A stretch of 57,546 nt of DNA from NCBI GenBank assembly GCA_016869715.1, contig VGDM01000017.1:1-57546 (forward strand), written 5' to 3'. Numbering within the stretch: the first letter of the stretch is position 1; the number at the start of each line of letters is the position of its first letter. Source of the DNA: Alphaproteobacteria bacterium. Its GTDB lineage: Bacteria; Pseudomonadota; Alphaproteobacteria; Acetobacterales; Acetobacteraceae. Under the pieces are notes generated by a model, which made no database searches, was not told the DNA's origin, and worked only from the letters and a program-made list of their open reading frames with translations. Both the position numbers and the translations under genes were made by a program. Below, piece after piece: positions 1 through 7,656 of the stretch.

Positions 1-23
1 CCTCACACGGCACCAGCCCCCCC

Positions 24-1823
24 CTATCCCGCCAACGCCATATCCAAGTCACGGATCAAATCCGCCGCATCTTCAAGCCCTATGGAAAGCCGCACCACAT
101 CCGGCCCGGCGCCGGCGGCAAGGCGCTGTTCCTCAGTCAATTGCCGATGCGTGGTGGAGGCTGGGTGCAAGATCAGGCTGCGCGTATCGCCAACATTGGC
201 AAGGTGCGAAAACAGCCGCACATTCTCAACCAGTCGAATGCCAGCTTCAAACCCGCCCCTTACACCAAAGGTAAAAACCGAACCCGGCCCTTTCGGCAGA
301 TAGCGCCTGGCGAGCGCATTGAAGGGGCTGCTTGGCAAGCCGGCATAGGATACCCAAGCAACTTTTTCATGCCCTGCAAGGAATTCTGCCACTTGCTGCG
401 CATTAGCAACATGGCGTTCCATGCGCAGATGCAGCGTCTCAATCCCGGTGATAGTGAGCCAGGCATTCATCGGCGAAAGCGTGGGGCCGAAATCACGCAA
501 GGCGACGGCGCGCGCCTTGGTGGTGAAGGCGAAATCGCCGAAATTCTCGTAAAATTTCAACCCATGATAGGCAGGTTCGGGGTCCGCCATGCCCGGGAAT
601 TTGCCATTGGCGTAATTGAACGTGCCCGACTCAACAATCATCCCACCAAGCGAATTACCATGCCCGCCCAGGAACTTCGTCAGCGAATGTGTGATGATAT
701 CCGCGCCATGCTCAAAAGGTCGGCACAAATAGGGTGAGGCCAAGGTATTATCCACAATCAGCGGAATGCCTGCCTCATGCGCAATATCCGCAATGGCACG
801 CAAATCCACCACAATGCCGCCCGGATTGGCGAGGCTTTCGACAAATATCGCCTTGCATTTCGGTGTGAGCGCCTGCCGGAAATTTGCGGGCTCGGTCGGA
901 TCCACGAAATCGCACTTCCAACCAAGCTTCCTGAAGCTGAGGGCAAATTGCGTGAGCGATCCGCCATAAAGGTTACGGCTGGCGAGGAATTCATCACCCG
1001 GTTCAAGCAGCGTAAAGAAGGTGACGAATTGCGCGGCATGGCCGGACGCCGTTGCCACCGCCGCGCGCCCGCCTTCAAGGCTCGCGACACGTTCTTCCAA
1101 CACTGCCACTGTAGGATTAGAGAGCCGCGTGTAGACATGGCCAAAATTATGCAGGTTGAACAGTGAAGCGGCGTGATCAACATCATCAAACACAAAACTC
1201 GTTGTCTGATAAATCGGCGTGCCGCGCGCGCCTGTGGTGGGATCAGGTGCCGCACCCGCATGGATGCTGCGTGTGGCAAAGCCATAATCCAGATTACGCG
1301 GCGGCAGGGGGCTATTGCGGGTTTTGCGATCTGCCGGCGGTTCCGGCGGACGATTACGGATCAGGCCAGAATTGACACCACTCCAGGACAATTCGCCACC
1401 GAAACGGCTGAATTCAATCTTCGGGCAGCGATCCATGATCACTTCAAGCCCAGCCGCTTCCGCCTTGGCCGCCGCGCCATCATGGCGCACGCCAAGCTGC
1501 GCCCAAAGCACCTTGGCGCCAATCGCAATCGCGTCATCTGCAATGCCTGGCAGCGCATCCGCAGCGCGGAACACATCCACCATATCCACTTGGTCAGGGA
1601 TGTCACCAAGCTTGGCGTAAACCGTCTCCTTCAGTAGGGTTTGCCCCGCCATGCCTGGGTTCACTGGAATGACGCGATAGCCTTTGGACTGCAGATACTT
1701 CATCACGAAATAGCTGGGCCGGTTCCAATTGCCCGAGGCACCAACCAGCGCAATCATTCTGACCCGCTGCAGGATGGAGCGGATTTTCGCATCACTATAG
1801 GCAAGTGGTGCCGGCTGGTTCAT
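24..1823 (-). CDS. CoA-binding domain fused to O-acetylhomoserine sulfhydrylase-type PLP enzyme
   Basis: A 599-residue two-domain protein. Residues about 15-150 form a Rossmann-like CoA-binding domain of the YccU type (glycine-rich VGASGNWNRPSY near 28). After a Pro/Arg-rich linker (about 155-178), residues 180-599 are a full-length Cys/Met-metabolism PLP enzyme, with the Schiff-base lysine in SLTKFLGG (K383) and substrate-loop YTRLSNPT. The best family match is O-acetylhomoserine aminocarboxypropyltransferase (homocysteine from O-acetylhomoserine and sulfide), but cystathionine gamma-synthase-like activity cannot be excluded. The two domains are separate proteins in most bacteria. The reading frame runs through the linker without a break. 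It stands alone; the next upstream gene is divergent. Confidence 0.88.
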   Translation of the reverse strand: MNQPAPLAYSDAKIRSILQRVRMIALVGASGNWNRPSYFVMKYLQSKGYRVIPVNPGMAGQTLLKETVYAKLGDIPDQVDMVDVFRAADALPGIADDAIAIGAKVLWAQLGVRHDGAAAKAEAAGLEVIMDRCPKIEFSRFGGELSWSGVNSGLIRNRPPEPPADRKTRNSPLPPRNLDYGFATRSIHAGAAPDPTTGARGTPIYQTTSFVFDDVDHAASLFNLHNFGHVYTRLSNPTVAVLEERVASLEGGRAAVATASGHAAQFVTFFTLLEPGDEFLASRNLYGGSLTQFALSFRKLGWKCDFVDPTEPANFRQALTPKCKAIFVESLANPGGIVVDLRAIADIAHEAGIPLIVDNTLASPYLCRPFEHGADIITHSLTKFLGGHGNSLGGMIVESGTFNYANGKFPGMADPEPAYHGLKFYENFGDFAFTTKARAVALRDFGPTLSPMNAWLTITGIETLHLRMERHVANAQQVAEFLAGHEKVAWVSYAGLPSSPFNALARRYLPKGPGSVFTFGVRGGFEAGIRLVENVRLFSHLANVGDTRSLILHPASTTHRQLTEEQRLAAGAGPDVVRLSIGLEDAADLIRDLDMALAG

Positions 1824-1905
1824 GGCGGGAACCCCATATCATGTTCAGGACTGAGGCTTTCGTATAGCATGGTCCAGGACCCATCACCCACCCCAGGGCA
1901 CCGCC

Positions 1906-2255
1906 ATGATCGCCATTATTTGCGAGTTGAACCGGCAGAAGGCCGGTTGGATGATTATCGGGAACACGCCGCAGTACTGCGGGAGGAATTGCAGTGCATG
2001 CCCGGCTTTGTTTCGGTGGAGCGCTTTCGCAGCCTGACCAATCCCGCCAAGCTGCTCAGCCTTTCGCTTTGGGGAGATGAAGGTGCGATCGCGCGTTGGC
2101 GCTGCCATGTGGGGCATCGCGCCTCTCAGCCCGCGGGGCGCATTGGCGTCTTCGCGGGCTATCGACTTCGCGTGGCAGCGGTACTGCGTGATTACGGCAT
2201 GTCGGAACGGCGCGAAGACGTGCCGGCGGATAGCAACGCACTTTGGGGGCTGTGA
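1906..2255 (+). pseudogene. ABM-fold (antibiotic biosynthesis monooxygenase-like) protein, frameshifted
   Basis: An ATG at 1906 after an AGGG ribosome site opens a frame reading MIAIICE. The family-like continuation VEPAEGRLDDY...VSVERF...LLSLSLW...YRLRVAAVLRDYG lies in another frame from about 1926 to the stop at 2253-2255. One missing G near 1925 (GAG-TTG where GAG-GTT is expected) restores a single frame of about 117 residues. These small dimeric ferredoxin-like-fold proteins are haem-degrading or quinone-type monooxygenases, or of unknown function. As written the gene cannot make the full protein; it could use an in-frame upstream ATG at 1869 but would lose the first beta strand. A sequencing error is the alternative explanation. 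Confidence 0.75.
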
Positions 2256-2262
2256 CGCGCCT

Positions 2263-3891
2263 TCAGCCCTGCCCAAAAGTGCGCGCTATGTCCCGCAGCT
2301 TGAATTTCTGGATCTTCCCGCTTGGCGTGTGCGGCAATTCCACCACGATTTCCAAACATTCCGGCCTTGTTGCCGCGCCATGCGCTGGGCTTCCAGATAG
2401 GCGGTGACTTCCGGCAGGGTCAGCCTGGCGCCTTCGCGCAGCGGCACAAAGGCGCAGGCACGTTCACCAAGCCGTGCGTCAGGGAAGCCAACAATCGCCA
2501 CTTCGGCCGCCGCAGGGTGCTTGAACAGCAGGCCCTCAACCTCCATCACCGGAGATCCTCGCCACCGCCAATGATGATGTCCTTGGAACGCCCAGCGATG
2601 CGGATATAGACATCCGCATCCATCTGCGTGAGGTCACCTGTATCAAACCAGCCATCCGGATCATTCGGGTTGTGTTCCAGGCGCTTCAGATAGCCGATGA
2701 AATTGGAACCGCCGCGCACCTGCAATTGCCCATCCTGACCAGGTGACAAAATTATGCCCTTAGCGTCCACAATGCGAAGCTCAATTCTGGGGAGAGTGCA
2801 GCCATCGGTGGTATGGGTCTTTTCCTCACCATCATCCGGTTTCGTTGTAGTAACGGCGCCGTTTTCCGACGTGCCCCAGGCAGAGATGATCGCAGCCCCA
2901 AGCGTCTGGCGCGCCTTCGCCACCAGCGCGCGCGGAATAGGTGCGCCGGCTGAGACGAACCCGCGCAGAATTAGCGTGCCCTGGCCTGAGGCGGCGACAT
3001 ATTCCGTCAAATCATTCAGGAAGGGTGTCGTACCCATTGTGAAACTGGTGCGCTCATCGCGGATCTGTCGCGCCATTTCAGGCACTGAAAAAATACTCTG
3101 CAAAATCGGCGTGCCACCCAGCATAATGGGCAATACAATGCTATACAAAAAGCCAAGCTGATGTGCCAAAGGGGAGGGCATGTGGATCACATCATCCATA
3201 CCAAGCCCCAGCCGCTTCGCGACATATTCCAGATTGGACAGCATGGTATTGGAACTGTGCATTACGCCCTTGGGCTCACCAGTGGTACCGCTGGTATAAA
3301 GCAACTGGATCACCTCATCAGGACTGAGACCAGCCGCGGGGGTGAAGAGTGTGGCGGGGGAGGGATGTTCCAGCAGGCGCGCAAAACCATCAGGGCCATC
3401 ACGCCCGACCACATATACTTGCCCGAGCTTTGGCAGTTGTTCGCGTAAATTGGCCGTCATGCGGGCATAATCAAAGCCGCGGAAACTCTCCGGCACTATC
3501 AGAATTTTGCTTTCCGCCAGGCCTAACATAAGCGCAATTCGCGTTCGCGAAAAATCACCATCAGGGGATTGCTGATGGCGCCGAGCTCCAGGCAAGCCAG
3601 ACGCAGAATGGAGAATTCCGACCAATTCGGCATTTGAAAGGAAACCACATCACCACGCCTAACCCCATGCGCGCGCAAGGCAGCGACCAGTCGGCTCGAC
3701 GGGTCATCAATCTGCCGATAGAAACGCCGCGTTCCCGTGTCGAGGTCGGAACGGCAAGCGGCAATCGCCTTCTTCTCAGGGCTTTGCGCCACGGCGCGGG
3801 CCAGATGCTGCAGCAGCATCTCATCGCGCCAAAAGCCTTGGGCGCGCATGGCGGGGCCGCGAATGGCGATATCATCGCCCTGGACGGTCAT
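2263..3891 (-). pseudogene. aliA: cyclohexanecarboxylate-CoA ligase (AliA-like), three frameshifts
   Basis: An AMP-forming acyl-CoA ligase in four reading-frame pieces. The N-terminus (ATG at 3891 behind AGGAGG) runs to about 3530. The core from about 3530 to 2551 carries LYTSGTTGEPKGVMHS and the WFDTGDL region. A third piece runs from 2550 to about 2375, and a tail with HTPSGKIQKFKLRD ends at the stop 2263-2265. Each junction is explained by one missing base in a short homopolymer (TTT, CCC and GGG each one short). The intact enzyme would be about 540 residues and would activate cyclohexanecarboxylate to its CoA thioester. It is last in the badH-badI-aliB-aliA order. No full-length product is possible unless these are sequence errors. 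Confidence 0.82.
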
Positions 3892-3953
3892 GGTTTCCTC
3901 CTGTGTTTTAAGCGAGCGTCTTTGCATTCTTCGCTTTACCCGTTGCGGGCATA

Positions 3954-5103
3954 TTACACGGCAAGGCGCCCGGCCTTTTCGCGCGCCACGATCAGTTTCA
4001 TGATCTGCGCTGTGCCGTCACCGATCTCATGTCTCATCACATCGCGCAACCGCTGCTAATGCGGCAGATCGAGCGACCAGCCATAATGCCCGTGACCCAA
4101 TAGATAGTGATGGATCACATGCGCCGCTGTTTTCGGCCCAAGCCATTTGCGAATAGCAGCCTCCGAGGTATGCGCCTCATCTGCATCGCGCAAGCGGAGC
4201 GTATGGTAGCAAAGCTGACGAATGGCGGCGATGAAGCCTTCGCCCTCTGCCAGCGGGAAGCTCACACCCTGATATTGTGCGAGTGGTGCCCCAAAGGCCT
4301 GCCGTTCCGTGATACGGGACCAGCTCTCATCAAGCTAGGCCGGCGCCGCCGCACAGCATTGCAGGCCGATCAGGGCACGGCTGTAATCAAAGCCCTGCGT
4401 GACCTGCACGAAACCCATGCCTTCTTCGCCCAGAAGATGGCTCGCGGAGAGGCGTACCTGATCAAAAAAGATCGAGCCGCGGCCAATGGCGTGGCTGCTC
4501 AAATCCTTGAAGCGCGTGGTGCTAATGCCAGGCGTATTTATGGGCAACAGAAAAGCGGAAATACCGTGCGCGCCGGCTTCAACCGGCCCGGTGCGGACAA
4601 AGACCAACGCCGCATCCGCCTGATCCGCCATGCTGATCGGGGATTTTTTGACCTTGATCGCGAGCGAATCACCATCACGCTGCGCGGGAAAGCGCCAGAT
4701 TGGCACCATCCGACCCGCCACATGGTTCGGTCAGCGCAATACAGACCAGCGCCTCGTCAGAGACAATGTGCGGAATCCAATGCCCAGCCAATTCCGGTGA
4801 GGCCTGGCGCGCGATGATCTGCCCATTGAGCGATGCCAGTAGCGGCAAAAAGGACACATTGATGTCACCATAAGCGTGTGCCTCGATAGCAAGCTCTGGT
4901 GTGACTTTGGGTTCGCCGAGCCCGCCATAGCGTTCCGGTAAATCTGCGGCAATCAAGCCAAACACGCCCATTTCCAGCAGCAGGGCGTGATCCAGACGCG
5001 CCTCTGCCTCGCGCTTCATTTAGCCAGACGCAATTTTCTCCCGCATGAAGCGTTGCGCGGTTTCCTGAAAGGCGCGCTGATCATCCGTCAAGGGGCGGGT
5101 CAT
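3954..5103 (-). pseudogene. aliB: cyclohexanecarboxyl-CoA dehydrogenase (AliB-like), nonsense mutations and frameshift
   Basis: An acyl-CoA dehydrogenase of about 380 codons, starting at ATG 5103, seven bases after the badI stop. The homologous reading is interrupted four times. There are in-frame TAA at 5020-5022 (codon 28, probably once Tyr), TAG at 4335-4337 (probably once Ser in AARxSLDESW) and TAG at 4056-4058 (probably once Gln in LPHQQRLRD). An extra base near 4686-4688 shifts the frame after LTEPCGGSD. Family landmarks remain readable: ALTEPCGGSDGAN, ITERQAFGAPLAQYQG, and a C-terminal IGDGTAQIMKLIVARE ending at 3954. AliB oxidises cyclohexanecarboxyl-CoA to the 1-ene. Several independent stops argue for real decay. 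Confidence 0.85.
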
Positions 5104-5110
5104 GGCAGGG

Positions 5111-5894
5111 TCACTTCTGATATTTGCGGAAATCGGGTTTACGCTTTTCGGCGAAGGCACGCACACCTTCCTTCGAGGCCTCGGTATCGTAATAAATGGT
5201 CAGCGCCTGCATTCCCCTGCGGCTGCTGCCGTGAATATTCTCGCTATCCGCGTTGAAGGAACGCTTGGCGATGGTGATTGTTGTTGGGCTGCGTTCCAGA
5301 ATCTCCGCACACCAGCGAGCCACTTCCGCATCTAATTGGTCATGCGGGACGACAACATTGACCAGGCCCATGCGCTCAGCCTCGGCGGCGGTATAGCGGC
5401 GGCAGCGATATCAGATCTCGCGCGCCTTTTTCTCCCTCATGATGCGCGCCAGATAGGCCGTGCCGAAGCCCGGATTCACCGAATCGACCTTCGGCCCCAC
5501 CTGGCCGAATTGCGCCTTTTCCGATGCGATGGTGAGGTCACAAAGGGTCGCCAGGACATTGCCGCCGCCAATCGCATAGCCTTGTACGCGCGCGATCACG
5601 GGCTTTTGGCACATCGCGGATCAGGCTTTGTAATTCCTCGACCGGCAGGCCGATCATGCCGCGACCATCATATTGCCCATCATGCGCGCTTTGATCGCCA
5701 CCGGTGCGAAAGGCGCGGTCGCCAGCGCCGGTCAACAAAATCACGCCAATGGATTTATCCCAGCCGGCGCGGTTCAGCGCGTGGATAAATTCGTCGCAGG
5801 TCTGGCCAGGAAAAGCATTCATCACCTGCGGGCGATTGATCGTGATGGTCGCAACTCCATCGCGCGCTTCGAACAGAATATCCTGCTAGGTCGT
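5111..5894 (-). pseudogene. badI: 2-ketocyclohexanecarboxyl-CoA hydrolase (BadI-like), multiply disrupted
   Basis: A crotonase-superfamily ring-cleaving hydrolase. The reading IxxxQDILFEARDGVATITI to RKPDFRKYQK covers about 260 codons, but it is broken. The expected start codon is ACG at 5892-5894, TAG follows at codon 3 (5886-5888), an extra A in AAAA near 5605 shifts the frame after IRDVPK, and a conserved Trp is TGA at 5411-5413 (AREI-stop-YRCRRY). Diagnostic BadI/MenB-type stretches such as GDQSAHDGQYDGRG and [13 protein letters not shown] are clear. The intact enzyme hydrolyses the 2-keto ring CoA ester to pimelyl-CoA. It lies 11 bp after badH and 7 bp before aliB. Confidence 0.85.
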
Positions 5895-5905
5895 GATGCT
5901 TTCCC

Positions 5906-6673
5906 TCAGCCGGCCATGGTCAGGCCGCCAGAGACACTCAGCACCTGGCCGGTGACATAGGCGGCATCGTCGCTCGCGAAAAAAAGAATGGCGCCAGGCA
6001 GGTCTCCCGGCTCACCGATACGGCCCATGGGGGTGGCGCGACGGAAGGCTTCTTCCAGTTTTTCCGGATTGTCGGCGCCCTTTTTGTAATCGGCGAAAAG
6101 CGCAGTGTTGGTCGCACCGGGGCAGACCACATTCACGGTAATGCCATGGCGCGCATGTTCACGCGCGATGGTCTTGGAAAACCCAACCAGCCCTGCCTTG
6201 CAGGCGGCGTACACCGCTTCACCGGAGGACCCAACGCGCGCCGCATCGGATGCGATATTCACAATCCGCCCAAGCCGCCGTTCCAGCATGCCCGGCAGCA
6301 CCGCGTGATGCATGTTGAGCGCGCCTGTCAGATTGATTGCGATCAGCTTCTGCCAATCCGCAGGCGTTGTGTCCTTGAACAAGCGGAAGATGTCCCAGCC
6401 GGCATTGTTCACCAGAATGCTGATGGGGCCGAGTGCTGCTTCCGCCGCCGCCGCCGCCGCCTTCACGCCTTCGTGATCCGTGATGTCGCAGCGAAACGCC
6501 TGCGCGACGCCGCCGGACTTGGTGATATCAGCCGCGGTTTCAGCCGCGCTTTCGGCATTGATGTCAAACACCGCCACGCGGCTGCCCGCTTCGCCGAAGC
6601 GCCGGCAGGTGGCCCTGCCGATACCGCCGCCTCCACCAGTGATGATGACCGTTTTGTTCTGAAGGCCGCGCAT
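5906..6673 (-). CDS. badH: 2-hydroxycyclohexanecarboxyl-CoA dehydrogenase (BadH-like SDR)
   Basis: A 255-residue classical short-chain dehydrogenase. Features are TGGGGGIGRA for NAD binding near residue 12, NNAGWD near 87, and the catalytic YAACK. BadH oxidises 2-hydroxycyclohexanecarboxyl-CoA to the 2-keto thioester that BadI cleaves; the assignment rests on sequence resemblance plus the badI/aliB/aliA neighbours. The start at 6673 is chosen because of the GGGGGAA ribosome site just upstream; an open frame to 6730 has none. It is the only structural gene of the cluster with an uninterrupted frame, so it may still be made. It diverges from badR across 91 bp of AT-rich DNA. Confidence 0.85.
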   Translation of the reverse strand: MRGLQNKTVIITGGGGGIGRATCRRFGEAGSRVAVFDINAESAAETAADITKSGGVAQAFRCDITDHEGVKAAAAAAEAALGPISILVNNAGWDIFRLFKDTTPADWQKLIAINLTGALNMHHAVLPGMLERRLGRIVNIASDAARVGSSGEAVYAACKAGLVGFSKTIAREHARHGITVNVVCPGATNTALFADYKKGADNPEKLEEAFRRATPMGRIGEPGDLPGAILFFASDDAAYVTGQVLSVSGGLTMAG

Positions 6674-6729
6674 GTTTCCCCCTGGTTCAGTTCGAACAAG
6701 ATTTGACTGGCAGGACCAAAATAGCAACA

Positions 6730-6745
6730 CTATGATATATTAAAT
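6730..6745. promoter_or_regulatory. candidate BadR operator in badH/badR intergenic region
   Basis: The 91-bp gap between the divergent badH and badR starts contains an unusually AT-rich core (6731-6745). It includes TGATATATTA at 6733-6742, where eight of ten positions are dyad-symmetric. MarR-family regulators normally bind AT-rich dyads between divergent genes they control. Symmetry alone is the evidence; no binding consensus was checked. Confidence 0.35.
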
Positions 6746-6764
6746 CTGAAACGGCAAGCTGTTG

Positions 6765-7274
6765 ATGCAATTATCCATCGCCAACCCCGAAAACCCTGCC
6801 GCGCGCGAGGATGATGCGGCGCGGTTTGACGTCGCCAACCGGCTTTTTCTCAGTCTTTATCAGGCCTCTAACCTGCTGCACAAAACCGGCACGCGCGCCG
6901 TGGCGGGCTTCGGCGCCACTACCCAGCAATGGGCGGTCATGGGGGCCTTGGCCCGTCCGGCCAGCCGGGACTCGGGGCTGACGGTGAAGGAATTGGTCGC
7001 CTTCTTGATGGTGAGCCGCCAGAATATGACCGCAGTGATAGATCGGCTGGTAGCGGCGGGTCTTGTGGAAAGGCTCCGCGCTGGCGGCGATGGGCGCCTC
7101 AGGCATGTGCGCCTGACGGTAGAAGGCAATCGCCAATGGGCGGCGATGGGGCCGGCCATTCGCACCTATTACCAGGCGGCGCTCGCCGATCTCTCGACCG
7201 AGGAATGTGTGCAGCTTTTTCGCCTGCTTGATCGGCTGCGCGGCAGCCTCAACCGCATTGCGAAACCGGAATAG
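6765..7274 (+). CDS. badR: MarR-family regulator (BadR-like)
   Basis: A 169-residue MarR protein with the winged helix at about residues 55-115 (LTVKELVAFLMVSRQNMTAV followed by the wing DGRLRHVRLT) and flanking dimerisation helices. An ATG at 6765 directly follows a possible TTG at 6762. In Rhodopseudomonas palustris BadR regulates the alicyclic (bad/ali) genes and responds to a pathway thioester. Here the divergent position next to badH supports the same role by inference. The frame is intact even though three of its presumed target genes are broken. Its 3' end abuts a truncated MBL-fold remnant on the other strand. Confidence 0.8.
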   Translation: MQLSIANPENPAAREDDAARFDVANRLFLSLYQASNLLHKTGTRAVAGFGATTQQWAVMGALARPASRDSGLTVKELVAFLMVSRQNMTAVIDRLVAAGLVERLRAGGDGRLRHVRLTVEGNRQWAAMGPAIRTYYQAALADLSTEECVQLFRLLDRLRGSLNRIAKPE

Positions 7275-7284
7275 CCGCGCCAAA

Positions 7285-7540
7285 TGCCATCGCCCGCGTC
7301 AACCAGGCAAAGCCATTTTCCATGGCGTAGTAGAAAGGCATTCACTGAAACCTTCATGTCGTTCAGGTCTTGCCCATTGGCGATGGCCAGATCATCGCCA
7401 ATGCCGCGCTTGATATCGGGAAAGCGCGACAGCTCCATATTCACATAGCCATCACAAAGCGCATAAAGCTCCACGCCATCAACGCCGAGCCACTCGGCCT
7501 TGCCGCCAGCGGCGCGAATGCGCCGTGTTGTGTCACCCAT
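7285..7540 (-). pseudogene. 5' remnant of an MBL-fold hydrolase gene
   Basis: From ATG 7540 the minus strand reads about 85 residues that resemble the N-terminus of metallo-beta-lactamase-fold hydrolases: VELYALCDGYVNMEL, then VSVNAFLLRHGKWLCLVDAG, the strand just before the metal-binding HxHxDH. After GDG the reading becomes the antisense of the badR 3' end and no HxHxDH or later motif exists. About two thirds of a normal gene is missing. This, with the promoterless spacer, fills the 382 bp between badR and the GMC oxidoreductase. A small unrelated protein is a weaker alternative. Confidence 0.6.
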
Positions 7541-7656
7541 GCTATGGCTCCTTCTTACGCAGGGGAAAGCGCATTCTGCGGCGCTGTCCAGCCCAGGCCA
7601 TCTTGCCTAATCGCGACCTGCATGGGTTGATGAGGGTGAAAGCAAGGGGGAAGGTC

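Noticed and set aside
3954..5103. Stop-codon reassignment or readthrough in aliB
   Set aside because: Both TAA and TAG occur with a frameshift, badI adds TGA and a start-codon loss, and TAA, TAG and TGA all serve as ordinary stops elsewhere in the window. Pseudogenisation is simpler.
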